Below are positions 1 to 11,655 of a stretch of 64,000 bases of DNA, one piece after another (within the stretch, counting starts at the first letter, position 1; each line of letters begins with the position of its first letter). Position numbers and translations under genes: made by a program. The notes under the pieces are model-generated. The model searched no databases. It saw only the letters and a program-made list of their open reading frames with translations, and was not told where the DNA came from. The stretch comes from Haberlea rhodopensis (Eukaryota; Streptophyta; Magnoliopsida; Lamiales; Gesneriaceae), in NCBI GenBank assembly GCA_907163345.1, contig CAJQUN010000128.1, forward strand, positions 682,001 to 746,000, given 5' to 3'.

Positions 1-65
1 CACCATAATTAATCGTATAACACAATTAATGCTCAAATGCAATTAATCATTTCGGGGTTATCACA
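1..65 (-). mobile_element. Terminal piece of an inverted gypsy LTR interrupting element A gag
   Basis: The window opens inside an LTR on the minus strand; its 5' terminus (TGTGATAACCCCGAAATG on the minus strand) ends at 65. The sequence closely matches the end of the solo LTR at 1792-3838, so it is the same subfamily. Gag of element A resumes at 66, lacking about the first ten codons seen in the related elements C and D, so this LTR or element was inserted in the gag start. The other end and the target duplication lie outside the window. Confidence 0.8.
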
Positions 66-1791
66 TAGGTGACGTGGGCAGTGTTAATGCGAGTATTGGT
101 CAGACAAACCCTTTACCTCCACCAGCTGTAGGTGTGGAATCAGTGGCTCGGTTGTTACTACCTGGTGAGATCAGTTTGACTCAGTTTCTGACCTTCCACC
201 CGCCTATGTTTGAGGGGACAGAGTCAGAGGAAGAGGCTGAGGAATGGCTTGAAAGACTGGAACATATTTTTGTTTCTGCTCCTTGTGCAAGGACGGCATG
301 GCTGAGATTGGCGGAATTCCAGCTAGCGAAGAAACCTTCCATGTGGTGGAAGACTACAGTGATGGAACTAAGAGCTCAAGGTGTATTGATCGATTGGACT
401 CTCTTTATAACCCGGTTTCTGAACCGGTATTTCTCTGCAGCTGCGAGACAGATAAAGGAAGATGAGTTCACAAACTTGAAGCAAGGAGGTATGTCAGTGT
501 CAGACTATGCTATGCACTACTCTTCATTACTGCGGTATGTCCCGAATATTGCCACAAGAGGACATGCAAAGATGAGGCACTTTCTGAAGGGGTTACAGCC
601 GGAGCTTTTTGACCGGGTTATCACCAACAACCCCACTTCATTCGATGATGCTCTTACTAGAGCAGAGCTTGCGGAGATCGGAGTTGGGGCCTATCCTAAC
701 GCTGTACCCCCACATGTGCCACAACAGAGGCAAGCTACTGATAACTTGAGGCCCCGAGGAGAGTCATTTAAGCCTCGTGGTGCTTCTTCATCCTCACGGT
801 TCAGTGGAAAGAAATCTTGTGGTCGGAAGCAAGAGAACAGGAAGAGTAATTGGTCGACCAACCGAGGGCCTATGCAAGGAAATAGATCGGGGGAGACAAG
901 GTACGACAATTGTGGAGGACCACACTCTTTGAGCAATTGCCCTACTTGTTACAGTTGTGGTAAGATGGGACACATCTCTCGGTATTGCCCCACTCGGGGA
1001 GGACAGTCAGATTTTCAGGGAAATAGACCGAGATTTGAGGACAGGACAGTGCATCAGATGCAGCAGATTATGCCTCGACCATCGGGAGGTCAGACAGTGG
1101 AACCGTCCCAGGGGCAGGTGTATGCACTGACCAGAGAGCAGGCCCAGGCAGCCCCGGAGGAGGTGATCGCCGGTACGTGCCATTTATTTACGTACCCTGC
1201 TTTTATTTTGATAGATACAGGTGCCTCCCAATCTTTTGTATCTGTTGGTTTTTTGGAGAGACACCATATGCGCACGTCTTCGTTACCCACGCCTCTCATG
1301 GTCTCGACACCCACTGGAAGAAATGTTATTGCCAATCAGTTTCTTGCAGATTGCCTCATTTATTTTGAGGGCAACGAGTTGAAGGCAGATTTGATTGTGT
1401 TAGGTATGTCAGACTTCGAGTGTATTGTGGGCATTGGCATTCTGAACAGATATCAGGCAGTGGTAAAATGTCGGCAGAGAATAGTAAGGTTCAGATCTGA
1501 TTTGGGGATACAGTGGACTTTTTATGGCAACGGTTCTCGTGCGAAGGTTCCTTTGATTTCGGCAATCAAAATGTCTCATTTGTTGGAACGTGGTCACACG
1601 GGCTATCTCATCTATGCCGTGGACACGTCGGGAAAGAATAAAGAATTGAGAGTTGAGGATGTACCAGTGGTAGCAGAATTTGCTGATGTGTTCCCGGAGG
1701 AGATTCCCGGATTCCCACCGGCTAGAGAAGTCGAGTTTGGGATTGAGTTATTACCGGGGACATCCGTTATCCCTTGTGCACCTTACAGGAT
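66..1791 (+). pseudogene. Element A gag-protease fragment
   Basis: Open frame from codon 68 to the solo-LTR insertion. Gag shows the conserved block TFHPPMFEGTESEEEAEEWL, followed by a basic linker and a zinc knuckle CYSCGKMGHISRYC near 947-990 (C-x2-C-x4-H-x4-C). An aspartic protease follows with LIDTGASQSF; the catalytic DTG is at 1214-1222. The frame continues to the protease/RT linker and then runs into the inverted LTR at 1792. The original start codon is lost because an LTR ends at 65. In related elements gag-pol is a single reading frame, so this is the 5' third of one polyprotein. Confidence 0.88.
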
Positions 1792-2080
1792 TGTAAGGAC
1801 CCTAATCCTTATGTGCGGAATCAAGGCATAATAGAGCTAATATAAATGATCAGAGTGAGAAATAACGTGTTGAGTTTATGAGCTTAAGCATTACATGCCA
1901 AAAATAAGGACTACCAAAAATTGATTAATTACATTCCCCATCAAATGAATGTTATCAACTAGTTTTACACTACTCCTAGAGTAGACACTAGGCAAAACAA
2001 TCCTGTCCTTCAATTCACAAAAGCATCCTCAAGCTCACTGTCTCAACCCGTCTAGCCCTTCTATCATGCCAAACGTGTAC

Positions 2081-2796
2081 CTACAAGGACAACCCCCAAA
2101 CATGAGCAATAATAATCATTCATATCCAACACAATATGAAGATAAAGCGTAAATGCATAATCATAATAAAACACTTCCCGTTTTCCCCATGCATTTCAAA
2201 CGCTTCCCGTTTGGTTGTCCCTGTACCATAACTCATGAGTATAATCAATAGATTATTTTTAATGGTCTAATCATGTCATGACATATACCAGTTCATCAAT
2301 ACCAAATACTGATCACCAATCTCTAGTCTGTCCATCACAATGTATTTTAATGCCCCTCGCTTATTTACATATAGGCGGCATAGGATAACCTCGCTTCAAT
2401 GGACTGCGGGACTCCCACCCCTCGCCTCTCATTGAGCGGCAAATACCCTTTCCTCGCCCTATATGATAACCACGCTCAAATGTGACATGCGGCGCTCCCA
2501 CCCCTCGCTTCACATTTAGCGGAACCAAACCAAATAGCGGCAAGCATTAAAATCATCAAGGGATGACCACGACTCATGGGATATGCACCAATAATCATAT
2601 GCATCTATAAACATCATGCATAACATGTATTTGCATCCACAATGCAATACCACATATATACTTGCATCCACAATGCATAACAATAAGTATATAAGATACA
2701 TGTACCGTTGGGTGCCCGTACGTCCACTACGTACCTTTCCAAAAGTGGATTTGATATGGCTTCAATTCCTCGGTTGCGTTGCGACCTGGGATGGTT
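2081..2796 (-). promoter_or_regulatory. Predicted structured leader: exon 2, donor hairpin, acceptor stem (solo LTR)
   Basis: On the minus strand a CTAAT branch-like box and a TGTAG acceptor precede a 62-nt predicted exon (2796 to 2735). The donor GTACGT lies in the inverted repeat GTACGTAGTGGACGTAC (2734 to 2718). The second intron would end at 2081. Its acceptor tract GGTTGTCCTTGT (2094 to 2083) is complementary, with one G-U pair, to ACAGGGACAACC (2224 to 2213). Splicing is inferred from consensus signals and conservation across LTRs, not shown. Confidence 0.5.
2351..2540 (-). repeat. AGCG/CGCT hairpin array in LTR
   Basis: Alternating GCGAGG and GCCGC-type blocks separated by 20-40 bp, flanked by complementary arms such as AAATGTGA and its complement. 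It lies inside predicted intron 2, at the same position as arrays in the other LTRs. Confidence 0.6.
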
Positions 2797-2888
2797 CTAC
2801 ACAATCACACAACCCCATATTAGAAGCCAAATAATAGCCAAATACCAAAAATTTGACAAAAGAAACCATTTTCCAAAAATCCACTGGC

Positions 2889-3102
2889 GGCGATCGATCG
2901 CTTCCCTTAGGCGATCGGTCGCCTCAAAATTTACACTGCGGCGATCGGTCGCCTCAAACATGGCGATCGATCGCCAATCCTTTGATTTGGCTACTGCCTC
3001 TCGGCGATCGGTCGCCTCATTTTAGGCGATCGATCGCCTAACCCGTAAAAATGTTACTGCCCCTTGGCGATCGGTCGCCTCTTTTCAGGCGATCGATCGC
3101 CT
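2889..3102 (-). repeat. GCGATCGATCGC palindrome cluster
   Basis: Eight GCGATCGATCGC-type sites, several changed to CGATCGGTCG, in about 210 bp. The cluster lies in predicted leader intron 1, upstream of the CTAAT/TGTAG acceptor, as in every gypsy LTR in the window. Confidence 0.75.
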
Positions 3103-3843
3103 CGCACAGACATGCGTTTTTCACCATTTTTGTTCCCAAAATTTCTTCTAATCCATACCAACACTTAACCCAACAAATCAACAACATCAAATACAACATA
3201 AACCATCAAAATACACCTTAAAAAATCCATAAATCCAACACATAACCAAACCCACAACAACCCAACAAAAAGCCATTTTAAAACCATTCAAAATCATAAC
3301 AAACTCAAACAAAACCTTACAAAATTAACCATGAGGTATCCATACCTCTTGGGGATCTCAAATCACCCAACAATCTTCACAAAAAAAGATTTTTGAAAGG
3401 TTCCTCTTCACCCCAAAGCTTGAGTTCGAAAATGAAGGAGAAGGGTTTGTTGGAAGTTGATTTGGTAAAGGTGAAGTGAGAGTGGATGAGGTGTGGTTGG
3501 GTATAAAAGGTGAGTTTATTAAAATGCATACCAAAATATCCCATGGTGTATAAAACACCCCAACATGATATTTTCAAAGCATTAACTCAAAATGCACTAA
3601 AATACCAATTAAACACATGATTTCTAATTAATTGCTAACCAAGGCAAATAAATCATGCTTCCAACAATAATTCCCAACATACCCAACATGCACCCTGAAA
3701 TGCTATCCCGGGTCACTCTAACATGTGACTAAGCATTTCCACATAATAATTCCAACAAATAATTAATTACTACCATAATTAATCATATAATCACAATTAA
3801 TGCACCAAGTTGCAATTAATCATTTCAGGGATATCACAAGGAT

Positions 3844-6573
3844 GGCACCGGCGGAGTTGAGGGAATTGAAGGAGCAGTTACAAGAACTCCTTGACAAAGG
3901 ATATATACGCCCTAGCATATCACCGTGGGGCGCACCGGTTCTCTATGTAAAGAAGAAGGATGGTTCGATGTAGTTGTGCATCGATTACCGGCAACTGAAT
4001 AAGGCCACATCAAAGAACAAGTATCCTCTCCCAAGGATTGATGATTTATTTGATCAGTTGCAAGGTACCAGACTATATAGCAAGATTGATTTGAGATCCG
4101 GGTACCACCAGATTCGGGTCAGAGAGGAAGATGTGCAGAAGACAGCATCTCGGACTCGATATGGGCACTATGAGTTCCTAGTGATGCCGTTCGGTGTGAC
4201 GAATGCCCCAGCGGTCTTTATGAGCTTGATGAACAGAGTGTTTCAGCCATATCTTGATCAGTTCGTCATTGTATTTATTGACGACATACTCATCTACTCT
4301 CGGAGTGAGGAAGAGCATGCGAAACACATGAGGACAGTACTCCAGATTCTCAGAGATCACCAGTTGTATGCCAAGCTCAGCAAGTGTGAGTTTTGGTTGA
4401 GCAGTGTAGTGTTTCTGGGGCATGTCTTATCTAGCAGTGGGATATCGGCTGATCCCAGGAAGATTGAGGTTGTGATGGAGTGGGCTGCACCCACTTCTGT
4501 GCCCGAGATACGGAGCTTCCATGGTTTGGCCGGTTATTATCGACGCTTCGTCGAGGGATTTTCAAAGATTGCCAAACCGTTGACACAGTTGACCCAGAAG
4601 GTAGTACCATTCTTTTGGTCAGAAGCTTGTGAGGAGAGTTTCCAGGAGTTGAAACACCGGTTGACGACGGCGCCGGTATTGGTGATTCCTACGGAGAACA
4701 AGAGGTTTGTCCTCTATACCGATGCATTGCTTCAGGGCCTTGGGTGTGTATTGATGCAAGATAAGCATGTGGTAGCTTATGCATCGAGGTAGTTGAAGCC
4801 GCATGAGACTAGGTATCCAGTCCATGACTTGGAACTGGCGGCTATCATCTTCGCCCTGAAGATTTGGAGGCATTATTTGTATGGTACGTCGTTTACCATT
4901 TACACGTACCACAAGAGCCTAAAGTTCTTATTCACCCTGGCAGAACTGAATATGAGGCAGAGAAGATGGATGGACTTACTCAAGGACTATGATTGTGAGA
5001 TTGATTACCATCCCGAAAAAGTTAACTTGACAGCAGACGCTTTGAGCCGGAAAGTGAGGAGTATTGCTGAGGACGTCATCCATTTGTCAGCCATGATGAC
5101 TTCCTATTGCCATCTGGGCTATGATTTTGATATAGATACATCACCTGTGTATGTATCGACCTTATTGGCTGAGCCAGATATCTTTGAGAATATCAGGAGA
5201 GCTCAGAAGTCAGATGATGAGATTCAGAGATGGTTATCATTATTGCAGCTTGGTCAACCATCGAAGTTCAGAGTGGCCGAGGACGGATCCTTGAGATTGG
5301 GTAGCCGTTGGGTGGTTCCGAGTATGCCGGAGTTGCAAAGAGGAACAGACTTATTATCCACCCAGGTGGGAAGAAGATGTATAAGGATCTACGTGATCAG
5401 TTTTGGTGGAAAAGAATGAAGTGTGATGTCGTCGCTTTTGTTAAGAGATGCTTGATCTGCCAGGAGGTCAAGGCAGAGAGGCAGAGAGGCAGAGACCTGG
5501 CGGCGAGTTGAAAAGCTTGGAGATACCAAAGTGGAAGTGGGAACACATTTCCATGGACTTCGTGACTCACTTGCCGAGGAGTGCCTCGGGTTTTGATGCC
5601 ATTTGGGTGATTGTGGACAGATTGACCAAAGTGGCTCACTTCATTCCTTATAGCATGACCTTAACCTTTTTGAGGATGGCTCAGTTGTATATTCGAGATG
5701 TGGTAAGATTGCACGGGATCCCCATTTCCATAGTGTCGGATCGAGATCCACGATTCACATCTCATTTTTGGGAGGGTCTTCAGTCAGCCTTGGGGACTGA
5801 AGTTAGGTTGAGCACTGCTTATCATCCTCAGACGGATGGCCAGACCGAGCGTACTATTGGAGTTCGATGCTTCTTGGCAGGATTCAGTGGCCTTGGTAGA
5901 GTTCTCTTATAACAATAGCTACCAGGCAAGCATTTAGATGGCTCCTTTGAGGCCCTTTATGGCAGACGATGTAGATCACCCTTGTGCTGGGATGACTTGG
6001 AACGTAAATCGATCGGAGGACCTGAATTGGTTCAAGAAATGGAAGAGAAGATAAAGGTGATAAGGCAGAAAATGAAAGCAGCCCAGGACAGGCAGGCGGC
6101 TTATGCTAATAAACGGCGGCGACCGTTAGAATTTCAGTTGGGAGATAAGGTCTTTTTGAAGATCTCACCTTTCAGAGGTGTGGTGCGATTTGGGATGCGC
6201 GGAAACTGTCTCCGAGATATGTTGGGCCGTACGAGATCTTGCAGCGCATTGGCACTTTGGCTTACCGACTGGCCTTGCCACCTTCTTTGTCTGGCATGCA
6301 TGATGTGTTCCATGTGTCTATGTTGCGGAAGTATGAGCCGGATCCGTCTCATGTGTTGCAGCCTTCCGAGGTTCAGTTAGAATCCGATGTATCTTATGTG
6401 GAACGGCCTGTTAGTATTCTGGATCGAGCAGACCGCAGACTTCGGAACAAAGTGATACCTATGATCAAGGTTCAGTGGGATCGCAGGGGTGTCGAGGAGG
6501 CTACGTGAGAGACGGAGCGGCATATGGTGCAGCACTACCCGTAACTGTTTTCTAGTATGTTATTTATGTTTAG
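3844..6573 (+). pseudogene. Element A pol remnant: RT, RNase H, integrase, chromodomain-like tail
   Basis: Continues the element A polyprotein after the solo LTR. RT has VFIDDILIYS near 4270-4300. RNase H follows, then the integrase HHCC and DDE regions (HISMDFVTHLP, SDRDPRFTSH, DGQTERT) and the tail with YVERPVSILDR. Damage visible: stops at 3970-3972, 4790-4792 and at the codon before 5940, a deletion near 5340 removing part of the integrase zinc region, a short GCAGAGAG-type duplication near 5485, a deletion of tens of bases near 5860, and a stop where the Tyr-Pro-Glu-Leu-Phe end is expected (near 6541). No functional product is expected. Transition-type stops (CAG to TAG) suggest long residence in methylated DNA, an inference. 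Confidence 0.9.
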
Positions 6574-6600
6574 TTTCATTTTGGGGTAAGTGCTTGCGAT

Positions 6601-6633
6601 TTCGAGGACGAAATCTTATAAGTAGGGGAGTAT
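6601..6633 (+). other. Element A PPT and conserved 3' flank
   Basis: TTCGAGGACGAAAT at 6601 is followed by the purine-rich stretch AAGTAGGGGAGTAT directly before the LTR start TGTGATATCC. The same pair of motifs precedes the 3' LTRs of C, D, E and F. The purine tract is the expected primer for plus-strand DNA synthesis. Confidence 0.8.
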
Positions 6634-7378
6634 TGTGATATCCCCGAAATAATTAATTGCAATTTGGGCATTAATTATGTTTATGTGATTAATTATGGTG
6701 ATAATTGATCTATGTGTTGGAATTAATTATTTGATGAAATGCTTAGTCACATGGTAGGCGCGACCCGAGAGTGCATTTCAGGGTGCATGTTGTGCATGTT
6801 GGGAGAATTGGGTATTAGCATGATTTATTTGTTATGGTTGGCAATTAATTGGAAAGCATGGATTTAATTGAGGTTTTGGGTGCATGTTGGTAAAATGCTT
6901 TTAAAATACCATGTTGGGGTATTTTATACATCATGTTAATTTTTGGGGTATAACTTTTAATTAAACCCTTATAACCCAATTACCCCACCTTTACCCATCA
7001 CTTTACAAAACCCCCAATTTCTCTCCCAACCCTAACCTTTTTCCCCCATTTTCGATTTTGGCTTTACAGTGGAAGAGAAACCTTTGCAAAAACTCCATTG
7101 GTGTGATTCTTGGTAAGATTTGAGGTCTAGGAAGGGTATATATCCTTCCTTGTTGTTTTTGCAATGATTTATTTTGATTTGGGTTTGATATTTGAGTTTT
7201 TGAGATGGGTTTGTTGGGTTTGGTATTATTTTGGTTGGGTGTTGGATTTTTGGGTAGTATTGTGATGTTTGTTGAAGGTTTATAGTGTTTTTATGTTTTT
7301 GGTTTGTTGGTGTATGGGTTGGTAAGTATGGGGAAGAAAATGGTGTTCAAAAATGGTGAAATCGCGTGTACAGGCTGT

Positions 7379-7570
7379 GGCGATCGATCGCCGTAAATGG
7401 CACGATCGATCGCCGAAGGGGAGTGCGAAAATAGAGTGTAAGGCGATCGATCGCCATAAATGGTGCGATCAATCGCCGCGAGCCAGTGAAGTCTGGCGAT
7501 CGATCGCCATGTCAAGGCGATCGATCGGTAGAGCTTGCGATCGATCGCCTCGACGCGGCAATCGATCGCC
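7379..7570 (+). repeat. GCGATCGATCGC palindrome cluster
   Basis: Eight or so copies of a 12-bp palindrome GCGATCGATCGC, some with one changed base, inside predicted intron 1. Open reading frames through this block (GDRSP/IDRQ-type peptides in several frames) come from the repeat and are not genes. Confidence 0.8.
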
Positions 7571-7924
7571 AGCAGCAGAATTTTGGAAAATGGATTTTTT
7601 TGACAAAATTTTGGTATTTGGCTATTATTTGACTTCTAATATGGGGTTGTGTGATTGTGTAGAGCCATCCCAGGTGGCGACGCAACCAAGGAAGTGAAGC
7701 CATATCAAATTCCACTTTTGGAAATGTACGTGGAGGACGTACGGGCACCCAAAGGTACATGTATCTATTATAATCATTGATTATGCATTGTGGATGCGAG
7801 TATATATGGAATTATGCATTGTGGATGCAAATACATGTTGAATTATGCATGATGATTGTATATGCATATGATGATTGTTAGTGCACATCCCATGAGTCAT
7901 GGTCATCCCCTTGATGATTTTAAG

Positions 7925-8110
7925 ATTGCCGCTATGTTATTTGGTGCCGCTAAATGTGAAGCGAGGGGTGGGAGTGCAGCATGTCACATTGAAGCGTGGT
8001 TATCATATGAGGCGAGGAAAGAATATTTGCCGTAAAATGTGAAGCGAGGGGTGGGAGTACCGCATGCCCATTGAAGCGAGGTTATGCTATGCATCCTATA
8101 TGTGAAGGGA
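7925..8110 (+). repeat. AGCG/CGCT hairpin array in LTR
   Basis: Repeated blocks AAATGTGAAGCGAGGGG ... GCATGTCACATT with complementary outer arms and GCGAGG/GCCGC inner blocks. Somewhat decayed compared with the copy at 10905-11090. Confidence 0.55.
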
Positions 8111-8672
8111 GGGGCATTAAAATACATTGTGATGACCATACTAGGGATTGGTAATTGGCGATAATGGAATGGTGTTATGTCATGACATGTGTGAACCATT
8201 GAATAATCTATTGATTATACTCATGAGTTATGGTACAGGGACAACCAAAAAGGAAGCGTTTTAAATGCATGGGAAAAACAGGAAGTGTTTTATTATGATT
8301 TATGCATTTACGCCTTATATTCATATTGTGTTGGATATGAATAATATTGTGCTCATGTTTTGGGGGTTGTCCTTGTAGGCACATTTTGGCATGATAGAAA
8401 GGGGCTAAAGTGGGTTGAGGCGGTGAGCTTGTGAAGAACGCTTTGATAGATGAATGACAATATTACTTTTGTATAGTGTCTACTCTAGGAGTAGTGTAAA
8501 GCTATAGTGGATAACATTCATTTGATGAGAATGTAATTAATCCATTTGATAGTCCTTAACTTGGCATGTAATTCTTAAGGCTCATAGTCTCAACATGAAC
8601 ATTTATACTCTGATAATGTATGTTAGCTCTAACTATGCCTTTAATCCGCACTTAAGGAACTAGGGTCCTTAC

Positions 8673-9581
8673 ATATGAGGCCCTGGCAAATATTTGGCAC
8701 ATGTTCGCCCCGATTGCTTAAGCCCAGGTGTATGAGGCCCTGGCAAATATTTGGCACATGTTCGCCCCGATTGCTTAAGCCCAGGTGTATGAGGCCCTGG
8801 CAAATATTTAGCACAGGTCCGCTCTGATTGCTTAAGCCCAGGTGTATGAGGCCCTGGCAAATATCAGCACAGGTCCGCCCTGATTGCTCAAGCCCAAGTG
8901 TATGAGGCCTTGGCAAAATATCAGCACAGGTCCGCCCTGATTGCTCAAGCCCAGGTGTATGAGGCCTTGGCAAAATATCAGCACAGGTCCGCCCTGATTG
9001 CTTAAGCGCAGGTGTATGAGGCCCTAGCAAATATTTAGCACAGGTCCGTCCTGATTGCTTAAGTCCAGGTGTATGAGGCCTTGTCAAATATTTAGCACAT
9101 GTCCGCCCTGATTGCTTAAGCCCAGGTGTATGAGGCCCTGGCAAATATCAGCACAGGTCCGCCCTGATTGCTCAAGCCCAAGTGTATGAGGCCTTGGCAA
9201 AATATCAGCACAGGTCCGCCCTGATTGCTCAAGCCCAAGTGTATGAGGACTTGGCAAAATATCAGCACAGGTGGGCCCTGATGGCTTAAGCCCAAGTGTA
9301 TGAGGCCCTGACAAATATTTAGCACATGTCCGCCCTGATTGGTTAAGCCCAGGTGTATGAGGCCCTGGCAAATATCAGCACAGGTCCGCCCTGATTGCTC
9401 AAGCCCAAGTGTATCAGGCCTTGGCAAAATATCAGCACAGGTCCGCCCTGATTGCTCAAGCCCAAGTGTATGAGGCCTTGGCAAAATATCAGCAGAGGTC
9501 CGCCCTGATTGCTTAAGCCCAGGTGGATGAGGCCCTGGCAAAATATTTAGCATAGGTCCGCTCTGATTGCTTAAGCCCATG
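8673..9581 (+). repeat. 57-bp tandem repeat array (about 16 monomers)
   Basis: Monomers start TATGAGGCCYTGGCAAA and end AAGCCCARGTG. Two monomer types occur: one with ATATTTRGCACAKG, the other with ATATCAGCACAGG. All contain a GGTCCGCCCTG-like core. Because 57 is a multiple of three, long frames stay open on the minus strand, but the peptide is only a repeat and not a credible protein. The array is interrupted by a solo LTR and continues at 11656. It lies upstream of a PPT and LTR, as in the repeat-bearing 3' UTR of Tat-lineage elements. Confidence 0.92.
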
Positions 9582-10339
9582 TGTGATATCCCCGAAATAA
9601 TTATATGCAAGTTGGGCATTAATTATGTTATGTGATTTTTTTATGGTGATAATTAATATATGTGTTGGAATTAATTATCATATGGAAATGCACGGTCACA
9701 TGGAAAGATTGACCCGGGAGTGCATTTCAGGGTACATGCTGGGCATGTTGGGAGAATTGAATATTAGCATGATTTATTTGTTATGGTTATCAATTAAGTG
9801 GAAAGCATGAGTTTAATTATGATTTTGGTGCATACTGGTGCAATGTTTTAAAATACCATGTTGGGGTATTTTTATAAATCATGATTAATAGTGGATATGT
9901 AAATTTAATTAATCCCCAAATAACCCATTAATACCCCCCAACCCCACAAAAACCCATCACTCTTTCTATTTTTCCCCAAATCACTTCTCACAAACCCTTC
10001 CCTCCTCATTTTCGTTTTTGAGCAAAGAGTGGAAGAGAAGTCCTTCAAAAAACTTGTTTTGTGGGATTTAGTGTGAGTTTTGGAGTCCCCAAGAGGTATG
10101 GGTACCTCCCTAATGTTTTTGTTGTGTTTGGATTGAGTTTGTGGTGGTTTTGTTATGGTTTTGAAATGGGTAATTTTGGGTTGGTATTATTTTGGTTGAA
10201 TGTTGGATTTTTGAGATGTTTAAAGTGTATTTGGAAGGTTTTATTGTGTTTGATGTTGTTGGTTTGATGGTAGGGGAGTTGTTATGGATTGGAAATGAGT
10301 TTTGGAGCAAAAATGGCGATTTTCGAAATGCAGGACTCG

Positions 10340-10548
10340 GCGATCGATCGCCCATTTTGGCGATCGATCGCGAGCTGGCAGTGTGCTCCAGAAGCTTTTG
10401 GCGATCGATCGCCACACTTGGGCGATCGATCGGTGAGGTTGGCGATCGATCGCGCCAAGTGTGGCGATCGATCGCCGAAAGAACAAAATTTAAATTTCGG
10501 ACAGTGTGATCTCGTAATCGATCGGCCCTTCGCAGCGATCGATCGCGA
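10340..10548 (+). repeat. GCGATCGATCGC palindrome cluster with 22-bp inverted repeat
   Basis: Eight palindromic sites. The site at 10400-10421, extended by ACACTTGG, is perfectly complementary to 10455-10476, giving a 22-bp stem around an inner pair of palindromes. In element D the spacer is ACTTTTGG and its partner has changed to match. Confidence 0.85.
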
Positions 10549-10639
10549 GACACAAAATATGATGTTTTTGGTTATTTTTGTAGGATTTTTGGTATTGGAC
10601 TATTATTGGGTTCTAATATTGATTTGTGTGAATATGTAG

Positions 10640-11361
10640 AACCATCCCAGGTGGCAACACAGCCAAGGAAGTGAAGTCCTACCACATCCTACTTTTGGAA
10701 AGGTACGTAGAGGACGTACGGGCACCCAACGGTACATGTATTTAATATACTCATTGTTTATGCATTGTGGATGAGAGTATATATGGAATTATGCATTGTG
10801 GATGCAAATACATGTGGAATTATGCATGATGATTGTATATGCATATGATGGTTATTGGTGCACATCCCATGAGTCGTGGTCATCCCTTGATGATTTTAAT
10901 GCTTGCCGCTATTTGTTTTGTTGCCGCTAAATGTGAAGTGAGGGGTGGGAGCGCCGCATGTCACATTTAAGCGTGGTTATCATATGAGGCGAGGAAAGAA
11001 TATTTGCCGCTCAATGTGAAGCGAGGGGTGGGAGCGCCGCATGTCCATTGAAGCGAGGTTATTCTATGCCGCCGATATGAAAAGCGAGGGGCATTAAAAT
11101 ACATTGTGATGAACAGACTAGGGATTGTTGATTGGTAATTGGTGATAATGGAATGGTATTATGTCATGACATGTGTGGACCATTAAATAATCTATTTGAT
11201 TATACTCATGAGTTATGGTACAGGGACAACCAAAAAGGGAGCGTTTAAAATGCATGGGAAAAACATGAAGTGTTTATTACGGTTTATGCATTTACGCCTT
11301 AAATTCATATTGTGTTGTATATGAATTATTATATGCTCATGTTTGGGGGTTGTCCTTGTAG
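10640..11361 (+). promoter_or_regulatory. Predicted structured leader: exon 2, donor hairpin, acceptor stem
   Basis: Exon 2 is 10640-10702 (63 nt) after the acceptor ATATGTAG. The donor AAAG|GTACGTAG at 10703 sits in GTACGTAGAGGACGTAC (10703-10719). ACAGGGACAACC (11220-11231) pairs with GGTTGTCCTTGT (11348-11359) at the acceptor TGTAG ending at 11361. Function is inferred. Confidence 0.5.
10905..11090 (+). repeat. AGCG/CGCT hairpin array in LTR
   Basis: Includes a perfect 8-bp stem AAATGTGA/TCACATTT around a loop with GTGAGGGGTGGGAGCGCCGC, then further GCGAGG/GCCGC blocks. It lies in predicted intron 2. Confidence 0.6.
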
Positions 11362-11655
11362 GTACATTTTTGGCATGAAAAAGGGGCTAAAGCGGGTTGA
11401 GGCGGTGAGCTTGTGAAGGACACTTTTGGTAGATGAAGGACATGATTACTTTTGTATAGTGACTACTCTAGAAGTAGTGTAAAGCTATAGTTAATACATT
11501 CATTTGATTGGGAATGTAACTAATCCATTTGACAGTCCTTATTTTGGCATGTAACTCTTAAGGCTCATAGTCTCAACACGATTATTTTACTCTGATAATT
11601 TATATTAGCTCTAATTATGCCCTTAATCCGCACTTAAGGAACTGAGGTCCTTACA

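Larger units (their letters stand above)
1792..3838 (-). mobile_element. Solo LTR in element A, 5-bp target duplication AGGAT
   Basis: 2047 bp with ends TGTAAGG and ATATCACA on the plus strand (TG...CA). AGGAT occurs at 1787-1791 and again at 3839-3843. No internal region is present, so an element inserted here was reduced to one LTR, most simply by recombination between its two LTRs. It splits the element A polyprotein between the protease/RT linker and RT. On the minus strand it has the same leader layout as the 3' LTR of A. Confidence 0.93.
7113..8378 (+). promoter_or_regulatory. Predicted two-intron structured leader in element A LTR
   Basis: Candidate donor CTTG|GTAAGATTTG at 7113. A branch-like CTAAT and acceptor TGTGTAG end intron 1 at 7662. 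Exon 2 is 7663-7725 (63 nt). Donor 2 at 7726 is inside the hairpin GTACGTGGAGGACGTAC (7726-7742). Intron 2 ends at 8378 (CCTTGTAG|G). ACAGGGACAACC (8235-8246) pairs with the acceptor tract GGTTGTCCTTGT (8365-8376), and an inner AAATGCAT/ATGCATTT pair lies between. All signals are visible; transcription and splicing are inferred. Confidence 0.5.
66..8672 (+). mobile_element. Element A: degenerate Ty3/gypsy chromovirus (Tekay/Del-like)
   Basis: Order is gag, protease, RT, RNase H, integrase, chromodomain-like tail, PPT, 3' LTR (6634-8672), all on the plus strand. The 5' LTR lies outside the window. The body is broken by an LTR at its 5' side and by a solo LTR at 1792-3838. Pol carries stops, deletions and frameshifts, so it cannot act autonomously. 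After the 3' LTR the sequence runs straight into a 57-bp tandem repeat, so A was probably inserted into that array. It is one of the older insertions here. The Tekay/Del assignment rests on the chromodomain-type tail and long LTRs and would need a tree. Confidence 0.88.
6634..8672 (+). mobile_element. Element A 3' LTR
   Basis: 2039 bp, TGTGATATCC ... GTCCTTACA. It starts right after the PPT and ends at the junction with the 57-bp tandem array. It belongs to the same subfamily as the solo LTRs at 1792-3838 and 9582-11655. It contains the palindrome cluster, predicted leader introns and hairpin array described separately. Confidence 0.9.
9582..11655 (+). mobile_element. Solo LTR inserted in the 57-bp array
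   Basis: 2074 bp, TGTGATATCC ... GTCCTTACA, same subfamily as the element A LTR. It is flanked by CCATG (9577-9581) and CCAGG (11656-11660). The intact 57-bp monomer reads CCAGG at this place, so the target duplication was CCAGG and one copy has since changed by one base. No internal region is present. Confidence 0.9.

Noticed and set aside
3505..3520. Plus-strand TATAAAAG in the solo LTR
   Set aside because: It lies on the strand opposite to the LTR's own direction, and the homologous place in other LTRs lacks it. Likely chance.
7353..7697. Small frames with GDRSP/AIDRQ peptides in LTRs
   Set aside because: They are translations of GCGATCGATCGC palindromes and occur on both strands in several frames.
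8673..9581. CRISPR array
   Set aside because: Repeats are contiguous 57-bp monomers without unique spacers, in a plant genome.
8641..9619. Long minus-strand frames across the 57-bp array (about 167 codons)
   Set aside because: They follow from a repeat length divisible by three. Peptides are pure repeats, the same is true in other frames, and there is no start context or domain.
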